Part shown: in pieces, positions 1 to 4,816 of the stretch
Position numbering within the stretch: position 1 is the first letter of the stretch
Layout of the letters: each line of letters opens with the position of its first letter
From: JAISXK01 sp031549625
Lineage (GTDB): Bacteria > Bacillota > Clostridia > Christensenellales > CAG-138
DNA length: 6,072 nt
Direction: 5' to 3'
Assembly: GCA_031549625.1 (NCBI GenBank)
Contig: JAVBPK010000051.1
Location: 1 to 6,072 of the forward strand
Made by a program: the position numbers and the translations under genes
The notes under the pieces: generated by a model
The model's database searches: none
The model's input: the letters and a program-made list of their open reading frames with translations, nothing else
Told to the model about the DNA's origin: nothing

Positions 1-4
1 AAAA

Positions 5-685
5 ATGGAGGACAACAGATATGTGCCGGAACTGCAAGGCACGCTGCGCAGTCATATGATTAAAGTGCCGGAGGTTATCTCCGGGGTGACGGGCATCAGC
101 ATATTTGGGAAGCTCATCAAATCGCTTGCTTTTACAACGGATGTCGCTATCATCAAAAATATCAATGCGAATGCCATAATAGCTGTGTACCCGTTTACGC
201 CGCAGCCGGCGATCACCCACGCGATCATGGCGGTGGCGGATGTACCTGTATTTTGCGGCGTGGGCGGGGGTATAACGGGCGGCAAACGCACGTTAAATAT
301 CGCGCAGGACGCGGAATTTCAGGGTGCCATGGGCGTTGTAGTAAATGCGCCCACGCCAAACGAAACGATCACAGGCCTAAAATGCGTGGTGGACATTCCA
401 GTTGTCGTTACGGTGGTTTCCGAACATACGGATTTCAAGGCCAGATTGGACGCGGGCACAGATATATTCAATGTATCCGGCGGAGCAAATACGGCCGCCA
501 TAGTGCGGCAAATAAGGGAGGAATATCCGTATGTGCCCATCATTGCGACGGGCGGCCTGACGGAAGAAAGCATAGTGGCGACCATTCAGGCGGGCGCAAA
601 CGCAATCACATATACGCCGCCGGCCCAGGCGACATTGTTGCGAGCATTGATGGAAAAATACCGCAGCCAGTGGGATGAGGAATAA
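5..685 (+). CDS. TIM-barrel-like conserved protein of unknown function (often named 'hydrolase')
   Basis: This 226-residue soluble protein has the rhythm of a small (beta/alpha)8 barrel. Short hydrophobic strands end in glycine or polar motifs: AVYPFTPQP (60-68), PVFCGVGGGITGGKR (81-95), VVVNAPTPNE (111-120), PVVVTVVSE (132-140), FNVSGG (155-160), PIIATGG (178-184) and GANAITYTPP (197-206). The last two resemble the paired phosphate-binding loops of ribulose-phosphate-binding barrels such as ThiG, NanE and HisA. That similarity is inference; I see no catalytic set tying it to one of those enzymes. From memory, close relatives are widespread in Clostridia under the vague name 'hydrolase'. The start is uncertain. 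ATG at 5 has only four bases before it. A GGAGG at 7-11 would serve GTG at 23 (in frame, 11-base gap), and ATG at 56 begins the conserved MIKVPEVISG stretch. The gene converges on the membrane-protein gene 45 bases away. No clear terminator lies between them. Existence of the gene is near certain; its function is unknown. Confidence 0.88.
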   Translation: MEDNRYVPELQGTLRSHMIKVPEVISGVTGISIFGKLIKSLAFTTDVAIIKNINANAIIAVYPFTPQPAITHAIMAVADVPVFCGVGGGITGGKRTLNIAQDAEFQGAMGVVVNAPTPNETITGLKCVVDIPVVVTVVSEHTDFKARLDAGTDIFNVSGGANTAAIVRQIREEYPYVPIIATGGLTEESIVATIQAGANAITYTPPAQATLLRALMEKYRSQWDEE

Positions 686-730
686 GCGCAACAAGTGCTC
701 CCATATCCATGAAAGATGAAAGCGTAAAAG

Positions 731-1198
731 TTACCGCATGTAATCAGGATTTATAAGCAGTCCGTAACATAAATACAGAGCAAGAACCACAAGGCTTGTC
801 ACCAGCATGGCGGTGCGCAGGCGGGGTATTTTGCGCGCGGCCTGCAATTCCAAATATTTAGGCGCAAAAAGGGCGATGATCGCACCGATTAGCATGCCTA
901 GGCTGCTGGTTTCGTTTCCGGGTATGCGTAAAAACAGAGCGCATCCCACAACCAGGCCAAGCACGGCACCGGCAAGCGTTTGGTAAAGCTTCCATTTGTC
1001 GTCGGGTATGTCCGCGATTTTTTTCTGCAGGGCTGTTGGCTCGGGGGGGTCATCAACTTCGGATTCCTTTGCCTGCGCGGCGTTTGCGTCGGTGGTTGCG
1101 GGACGAAAACGGTGCGCGTCGCCCAAATCGGGGAAAATATCAAAATCTTCGCCTTCTAAATGGGGCGTTTGCGGTTCGTTTTTTGGTTTGAAAAACAT
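731..1198 (-). CDS. small three-pass membrane protein, family not recognised
   Basis: This is a 155-residue protein that I cannot assign to a family. Residues 1-70 are hydrophilic, acidic and probably disordered, with many D, E, P and A residues. Three hydrophobic segments follow at about 71-92, 100-118 and 129-149, and the tail is short (INPDYMR). The first segment carries a G-x3-G-x3-G pattern (residues 77, 81, 85), typical of tightly packed helices. The basic loop RKIPRLR between segments two and three suggests a cytoplasmic N-terminus and external C-terminus by the positive-inside rule. There is no signal peptide and no catalytic motif. The start was chosen at ATG 1198 because GGAGG lies nine bases upstream. 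A TTG at 1231 would add 11 residues but has no such site. The gene is monocistronic in view, convergent with the TIM-barrel gene and divergent from the EF-G-like gene. Coding status rests on the ribosome binding site, coherent membrane topology and absence of a competing frame. Confidence 0.75.
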   Translation of the reverse strand: MFFKPKNEPQTPHLEGEDFDIFPDLGDAHRFRPATTDANAAQAKESEVDDPPEPTALQKKIADIPDDKWKLYQTLAGAVLGLVVGCALFLRIPGNETSSLGMLIGAIIALFAPKYLELQAARKIPRLRTAMLVTSLVVLALYLCYGLLINPDYMR

Positions 1199-1207
1199 GC
1201 GGAGTAT

Positions 1208-1212
1208 CCTCC
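1208..1212 (-). promoter_or_regulatory. ribosome binding site (GGAGG) deciding the membrane-protein start
   Basis: On the minus strand GGAGG is followed by nine bases and then ATG at 1198. This is a consensus Shine-Dalgarno at good spacing. It is the reason for preferring this ATG over the in-frame TTG at 1231. No convincing minus-strand promoter was found upstream of it. Confidence 0.8.
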
Positions 1213-1294
1213 AATCAGAGATATCCCTCAAAAAGCGGGAGCGCCAAAAGCAACGGCAAATCTGACGAAAAAGGGCAAACCTGTGGTATAGCCG

Positions 1295-1328
1295 GTTGCC
1301 TTATCAATTATTGCACAGAAAAGGCAAC
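1295..1328. repeat. 8-bp perfect inverted repeat in the divergent intergenic region
   Basis: GTTGCCTT at 1295-1302 is the exact reverse complement of AAGGCAAC at 1321-1328, with an 18-base AT-rich spacer. It lies about 80 bases upstream of the EF-G-like promoter and within the likely upstream region of the minus-strand gene. It could be an operator for either gene, or chance. It has no T-run and is not a terminator by itself. Confidence 0.35.
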
Positions 1329-1404
1329 GCTGTAAAGGTATAACTGCGCCTGACGCTGGGTTTGGATTACTCTTGCTGCCCTAAAGCGTAACCTATGAAA
1401 ACGG

Positions 1405-1433
1405 TTTACAAAGAACGGGTTCGCTGGTACAAT
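1405..1433 (+). promoter_or_regulatory. sigma-70/A-type promoter of the EF-G-like gene
   Basis: TTTACA (1405-1410) and TACAAT (1428-1433) are separated by exactly 17 bases. Each box has a single mismatch to the housekeeping consensus (TTGACA, TATAAT). Transcription would start near 1440, giving a leader of about 28 bases that contains only the ribosome binding site AGGGGGA (1452-1458), nine bases before ATG 1468. Such a short leader leaves no room for a riboswitch or attenuator. Confidence 0.75.
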
Positions 1434-1467
1434 AATTCTATCCATCACTACAGGGGGACTAGCACGA

Positions 1468-3540
1468 ATGAAAGAATATACCGCGAACAAGATCCGCAAT
1501 ATTGGCATATTTGGGCATGGCGGCGAAGGCAAGACCACCTTGACGGAGGCCATGCTGTTTAATGCGGGTCTTACCGACCGCATGGGCCGTGTGGAGGATG
1601 GCTCCACAGTCACGGACTATGATCCCGAAGAAGCCAAAAGAACGATTTCAATCAGCGCGGCAGTAGCGCCGTTCGAATGGAAAGGGAGCAAGGTCAACAT
1701 TATCGATGCCCCGGGTTTCTTCGATTTTTATGGCGAGGTTTTCGAAGCGATGACACTCGCGGACTCTGCATTGATCGTTGTCGGAGCGGTTTCCGGGCCT
1801 GTAGTCGGCACAGAAAAGGCTATGGACATGTGCAAAAAGAGCAAAAAGCCGCGCATGCTCATTGTCAATCAAATGGATCGTGAAAATGCAAATTTCATGA
1901 AGACATACACCGCCATTACAGATAAATTTGGCCCCAGCGCCGTTGCTATACAGTTGCCCATTGTCGACGGCGGCAAGTTTAAAGGATATGTTGATATCGT
2001 CACCATGACGGGAAAGCTGTTCGACGGCAAAGGCGTTAAGGATGCCGATATCCCCGCGGGCCTCAAGGCGGATGCCGAAGCGCTGCGTGAAGCGCTGATC
2101 GAATCGGCAGCCGAAAGCGACGAAACTTTGATGGAAAAATACTTCGAAGGCGAAACGCTTTCCCAGGAAGAGGTCGTGGCGGGCCTGCGCGCGGGCATGC
2201 GCGATGGCGGCGTAACGCCGGTATGCTGCTGCGCCGCGCAGCCAAACATCGGCGTATTCACCTTGATGGACAACCTCCTCGACTACATGCCTACGGCAGA
2301 TCAAGTTCCGCCGCGCGCCGCGGTCAACGTAAAAACGGGCGAAGCGCAGGAGGTCAAGCCGGATGGCAAGTTTGCCGCCATGGTCATCAAAACGGTAGCG
2401 GACCCATTCGTAGGTAAAATATCCATATTCAAAGTATACGGCGGTTCCATTTCGGCGGATACCGTGCCATACAACCCCACTGTCGAAAAGAGCGAGAAGC
2501 CCGGCGGCGTCAGCATCATGCGCGGCAAGAAGCTCATCGGCGTAGATAAAATCAACGCCGGAGATATCGGCGCCCTTGCTAAGCTGCAATTCACAAACAC
2601 GGGTGATACGCTTTGCGACGCGTCCATGCCTGTCAAATTCGAGCAAATCGACTTCCCGAGGCCGTGCATCAGCTTGGCGGTTACAGCAAAGAAACAGGGT
2701 GAAGAAGATAAGATCATTTCCGGCCTCAACAGGCTTAGAGAAGAAGATCCCACGATCGCCCTTGAGAAAAACGCGGAAACGGGCGACGTGCTCATCACGG
2801 GACTTGGCGAAATGCACCTCGATGTCATGTGCGCAAAACTGAAAAACAAATTCAATGTAGAAGCGCAGCTGGTGGAGCCTCGCGTACCATACCGCGAAAC
2901 CATCCGCAGCATGGCGGAAGCCGAAGGCAAGCACAAAAAACAAACAGGCGGTTCCGGCCAGTTTGGTGTCGTGCAGATGCGCTTTGAGCCTCTCGCGGAA
3001 GGCGATTTCGAATTCGTAAATGCCATTGTGGGCGGCGTGGTGCCCAGAGAATATGTGCCCGCGGTTGAAAAGGGAACGCGTGAAGCCATGCAAAGAGGCG
3101 TGCTCGCCGGTTACCCGATGATCGGTGTGAAAGCCACCTTGTACGATGGCAAATATCACCCTGTCGACTCCAAAGAAGTGGCGTTCAAATCCGCGGCCAG
3201 GCTGGCGTACAAGGCTGCCTGCGCAAAGGCGCATCCTACGCTGATCGAGCCAATTTACCGCTTAGACGTATTGGTGCCAGATGAGTATATGGGCGACGTT
3301 ATCGGCGACTTAAACCGTCGTCGTGGCCGCGTTATCGGCATGAATCCGGGCGAAGCCGGTCAGGAAGTGTCGGCGGAAGTGCCCCTGGCCGAAGTATTCA
3401 AATACGCTACAGACCTTCGGGACATGACTCAGGCGCGCGGTTCCTTCAAAATGGAATACATCCGTTACGAAGACGTGCCTGCCAATATTGCGCAAAAGAT
3501 CATTGAGCAGGCGAAGAAGGAAGAAGAAGAAGAAGAATAA
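1468..3540 (+). CDS. elongation factor G-like translational GTPase (EF-G2-type paralogue)
   Basis: This 690-residue protein has the full EF-G layout. The GTPase domain holds P-loop GHGGEGKTT (16-24), switch I RTISI (58-62), G3 DAPGF (80-84), G4 NQMD (134-137) and a G5 region near CCAAQPNIG (254-262). The beta-barrel domain II (about 300-395), domain III (LREEDPTI, TGLGEMHLDV at 423-453), domain IV (RVPYRETI, KQTGGSGQFG at 472-500) and domain V (VPDEYMGDVIGDLNRRRG, 603-620) follow. Canonical EF-G drives translocation and, with RRF, ribosome recycling. This one departs from it: the catalytic His of DTPGH is Phe84, NKxD reads NQMD, and the G5 GSA is CAA. The P-loop and GRVEDGSTVTDYDPEE stretch match the EF-G-like paralogue group. 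No tuf, rpsL or rpsG is nearby, so the housekeeping fusA is probably elsewhere. The C-terminus ends in KKEEEEEE. A strong promoter and ribosome binding site suggest good expression. Tetracycline-type ribosomal protection is possible but unlikely. Its ribosomal role is inferred. Confidence 0.95.
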   Translation: MKEYTANKIRNIGIFGHGGEGKTTLTEAMLFNAGLTDRMGRVEDGSTVTDYDPEEAKRTISISAAVAPFEWKGSKVNIIDAPGFFDFYGEVFEAMTLADSALIVVGAVSGPVVGTEKAMDMCKKSKKPRMLIVNQMDRENANFMKTYTAITDKFGPSAVAIQLPIVDGGKFKGYVDIVTMTGKLFDGKGVKDADIPAGLKADAEALREALIESAAESDETLMEKYFEGETLSQEEVVAGLRAGMRDGGVTPVCCCAAQPNIGVFTLMDNLLDYMPTADQVPPRAAVNVKTGEAQEVKPDGKFAAMVIKTVADPFVGKISIFKVYGGSISADTVPYNPTVEKSEKPGGVSIMRGKKLIGVDKINAGDIGALAKLQFTNTGDTLCDASMPVKFEQIDFPRPCISLAVTAKKQGEEDKIISGLNRLREEDPTIALEKNAETGDVLITGLGEMHLDVMCAKLKNKFNVEAQLVEPRVPYRETIRSMAEAEGKHKKQTGGSGQFGVVQMRFEPLAEGDFEFVNAIVGGVVPREYVPAVEKGTREAMQRGVLAGYPMIGVKATLYDGKYHPVDSKEVAFKSAARLAYKAACAKAHPTLIEPIYRLDVLVPDEYMGDVIGDLNRRRGRVIGMNPGEAGQEVSAEVPLAEVFKYATDLRDMTQARGSFKMEYIRYEDVPANIAQKIIEQAKKEEEEEE

Positions 3541-3615
3541 CACCGAAGAGCAACTCTTATCGCAAAACGGCTGTGCAGGCCGCTTGTGAATGGAAAATTC
3601 GGTATCCTTTATGGA

Positions 3616-3706
3616 ATGCGGATGGACGCAGGCCCAAAGTCTTGGCGCGAGCGCTCGCATGTTGCAATATGCGGGCGCGGGCGCAGGCGGCCGTGTCCGT
3701 CCGCAT
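3616..3706 (+). other. long imperfect hairpin, candidate structured RNA in the EF-G-like/thrB gap
   Basis: Bases 3616-3629 pair with 3693-3706 (14 bp, two G-U). After a bulged A at 3630, 3631-3634 pair with 3689-3692. An interior loop follows, then 3645-3648 pair with 3681-3684, then a 2x2 loop, then 3651-3660 pair with 3669-3678 (10 bp, one G-U). The apical loop is GTTGCAAT (3661-3668). All three non-Watson-Crick positions (3623/3699, 3628/3694, 3655/3674) are U-G on the + strand and would be A-C mismatches on the - strand, which favours a + strand RNA. There is no T-run after 3706, so it is not a standard terminator. I do not recognise it as a T-box, SRP RNA, 6S RNA or known riboswitch. It could be a 3'-UTR element of the EF-G-like mRNA, a thrB leader, an RNase III processing site or a palindromic dispersed repeat. 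Confidence 0.6.
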
Positions 3707-3719
3707 ACTTCCGTAAAAG

Positions 3720-3752
3720 AGCATTTGAAAAGTGGCCTTTGTGGCCGATGCT
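3720..3752 (+). other. hairpin immediately before the thrB ribosome binding site
   Basis: AGCAT (3720-3724) pairs with ATGCT (3748-3752). Inside, GGCC (3734-3737) pairs with GGCC (3743-3746) over a five-base loop TTTGT, with an eight-base bulge on the 5' side. The helix ends two bases before AGGGGGG. A third GGCC at 3763-3766 lies between that site and the ATG and could pair instead with 3743-3746. That would put the ribosome binding site in the loop. The pairing is seen in the sequence; any regulatory use is speculation. Confidence 0.35.
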
Positions 3753-3753
3753 T

Positions 3754-3760
3754 AGGGGGG
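3754..3760 (+). promoter_or_regulatory. ribosome binding site of thrB (AGGGGGG)
   Basis: AGGGGGG ends seven bases before ATG 3768 and fixes that start. The nearby ATG at 3761 is in another frame. The 11-base block AGGGGGGATGG here recurs exactly at 4802-4812 before the alcohol dehydrogenase gene. Confidence 0.8.
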
Positions 3761-3767
3761 ATGGCCT

Positions 3768-4667
3768 ATGCGTACCATTACGGTTCCCGCGACCAGCGCG
3801 AATTTAGGGCCCGGGTTCGATTGCCTGGGTTTGGCGTTGTGCTGTTATAATACGATTTCGTTTGAATTCATAGAAAAGGGCCTGCAAGTAGATTTGCAGC
3901 CGGAAGATATAGATAAAATCCCGGCGGATAAACGCAATCTGATTTATCGTGTTTTCAACAACACCTTGCAGCGCCTTGGGGCACAAACGCCGGGCCTGCA
4001 CATTGCGCAAACCAACGCCATTCCCACCATGCGCGGCATGGGAAGCTCTGCTGCCTGCGTGGTTGGCGGGGTTTTTATCGCGGACGCATACACAGGCCAT
4101 AAGCTGTCGTTGCAAGATAAAATCGAACTCTGCGCGGTGGAAGAAGGGCATCCGGACAACATTTTGCCCGCTATTTTGGGCGGCATAACAGTAGGGGGCA
4201 TCGATGGAAAAACGGTGCGCTATGTTCGGTTTGCCGCGCCAGCAAAATTGCGCCTTATGGTGTTTGTGCCGCCTTTCACATTATCCACAAGGAAAGCACG
4301 CGCGGCCCTGCCGAAAACTGTATCTCTGGAGGACGCCGTTTTTAATCTTTCACACGCGGCGTTGCTGACGGCGGCGCTGGCCAGCGGGGAACTTTCGTTG
4401 CTTTCGTTTGCTATGCAGGACAGGCTGCACCAACCGTACCGCAGGCCGCTGGTACCCGGATACGACGATATCGAGCGGCTGGCAAAGAATGCGGGCGCAT
4501 GCGTCGTATATTTGTCGGGCGCGGGGCCCACCATGATCGCCCTGTGGGACGGTGATATACAAGATGAGGGAGAAATTAGAACGGCGGCGCAAAAGCTGGG
4601 CTGGCAAGCGCAATCCATGCAGGTGGATGAAGCGGGCACGAGCATCTGCGAAGATAAAAAACAATAG
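3768..4667 (+). CDS. thrB: homoserine kinase
   Basis: This cytosolic GHMP-family kinase phosphorylates L-homoserine with ATP to O-phosphohomoserine, the substrate of threonine synthase. Its 299 residues are typical for ThrB. The signature motifs are all present. The N-terminal motif VPATSANLGPGFDCLGLAL is at 6-24. The ATP phosphate loop PTMRGMGSSAA is at 86-96. The active-site stretch EGHPDN is at 126-131, followed by an LGGITVGG loop (137-144). The C-terminal GHMP glycine motif LSGAGPTM is at 249-256. The N-terminal VPATSANLGPGFD form separates homoserine kinase from mevalonate or galactose kinases. The start is supported by AGGGGGG seven bases upstream. No thrC or homoserine dehydrogenase gene is in view, so the threonine genes are dispersed or lie outside the window. 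The 227-base gap upstream shows no clear promoter or terminator, so co-transcription with the EF-G-like gene is possible. No threonine-rich leader peptide or T-box is visible. Confidence 0.95.
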   Translation: MRTITVPATSANLGPGFDCLGLALCCYNTISFEFIEKGLQVDLQPEDIDKIPADKRNLIYRVFNNTLQRLGAQTPGLHIAQTNAIPTMRGMGSSAACVVGGVFIADAYTGHKLSLQDKIELCAVEEGHPDNILPAILGGITVGGIDGKTVRYVRFAAPAKLRLMVFVPPFTLSTRKARAALPKTVSLEDAVFNLSHAALLTAALASGELSLLSFAMQDRLHQPYRRPLVPGYDDIERLAKNAGACVVYLSGAGPTMIALWDGDIQDEGEIRTAAQKLGWQAQSMQVDEAGTSICEDKKQ

Positions 4668-4669
4668 AA

Positions 4670-4686
4670 CGACTTACTGTAAGTCG
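4670..4686. terminator. 17-base perfect palindrome after thrB (weak terminator or operator)
   Basis: CGACTTAC and GTAAGTCG flank a single T, only three bases after the thrB stop codon. As RNA this makes a seven-base-pair stem with a CUG loop. The following bases, GAATACAATTT, are AT-rich but contain no proper T-run, so intrinsic termination would be weak. Its position about 10 bases before the -35 box of the next promoter means it could equally be a protein-binding site. Confidence 0.35.
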
Positions 4687-4689
4687 GAA

Positions 4690-4723
4690 TACAATTTGAC
4701 ACATATTGTAGAATTGCTAATTG
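4690..4723 (+). promoter_or_regulatory. probable promoter of the alcohol dehydrogenase gene with overlapping inverted repeat
   Basis: A perfect TTGACA lies at 4696-4701. Sixteen bases on, TAATTG (4718-4723) is a poor -10 but has the TGn extension (4715-4717), which often compensates. Transcription would begin near 4730, leaving a leader of roughly 87 bases. The -35 box sits in the nine-base spacer of an inverted repeat, TACAAT (4690-4695) and ATTGTA (4705-4710). A regulator bound there would block RNA polymerase. The -35 box is clear, the -10 is not. Confidence 0.45.
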
Positions 4724-4801
4724 ATTCGACAATATCTGGTGTTTTTGCGAGATAGCTGCAAATCTTTAATCATAGCATTTAGGAAATCAGTTAAACTTAT
4801 C

Positions 4802-4816
4802 AGGGGGGATGGAAGG
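4802..4816 (+). promoter_or_regulatory. ribosome binding site of the alcohol dehydrogenase gene
   Basis: AGGGGGG (4802-4808) ends eight bases before ATG 4817. A second purine run, GGAAGG, directly abuts the start codon. This fixes the start at 4817; the in-frame TTG at 4721 would add 32 residues unlike the family's N-terminus. Confidence 0.85.

Noticed and set aside
1199..1231. 11-residue N-terminal extension of the membrane protein from a TTG start
   Set aside because: The GGAGG at 1208-1212 lies inside this extension and is ideally placed for ATG 1198.
1311..1344. alternative promoter TTGCAC with TATAAC upstream of the EF-G-like gene
   Set aside because: The spacing is 22 bases, too long for sigma-70 type recognition, and a better promoter with 17-base spacing lies at 1405-1433.
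1648..3234. 528-codon open frame antisense to the EF-G-like gene
   Set aside because: It lies wholly inside a clear EF-G-like gene, reads as a low-quality His/Arg/Phe-rich sequence with no recognisable domain, and is explained by codon bias on the other strand.
1468..3540. tetracycline ribosomal protection protein (TetM-like) identity
   Set aside because: The P-loop GHGGEGKTT, the VEDGSTVTDYDPEE stretch and the domain IV KQTGGSGQFG motif match EF-G and EF-G-like proteins rather than the resistance family.
3546..3558. AAGAG-CAA-CTCTT hairpin just after the EF-G-like stop codon as a terminator
   Set aside because: The stem is only five base pairs, AT-rich, and lacks a following T-run.
3647..3658. 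12-base palindrome GCGAGCGCTCGC as a separate protein-binding site
   Set aside because: It falls inside the larger hairpin, where most of the same bases form longer helices, so it does not need a separate explanation.
3541..3767. T-box or amino-acid riboswitch upstream of thrB
   Set aside because: There is no T-box core sequence (AGGGUGGNACCGCG type), no specifier-loop layout, and no terminator/antiterminator pair with a T-run.
3586..3850. two overlapping + strand open frames spanning the gap and the start of thrB
   Set aside because: Both run into thrB in other frames, have no convincing ribosome binding site, show Arg/Pro/Gly-rich composition, and cover the hairpin region.
4220..4732. 170-codon antisense open frame over thrB
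   Set aside because: It mirrors a well-supported gene and has no family motifs.
4721..4816. 32-residue N-terminal extension of the alcohol dehydrogenase from a TTG start
   Set aside because: It overlaps the -10 region and the ribosome binding site, and the family N-terminus begins at MQNFTFFSP.
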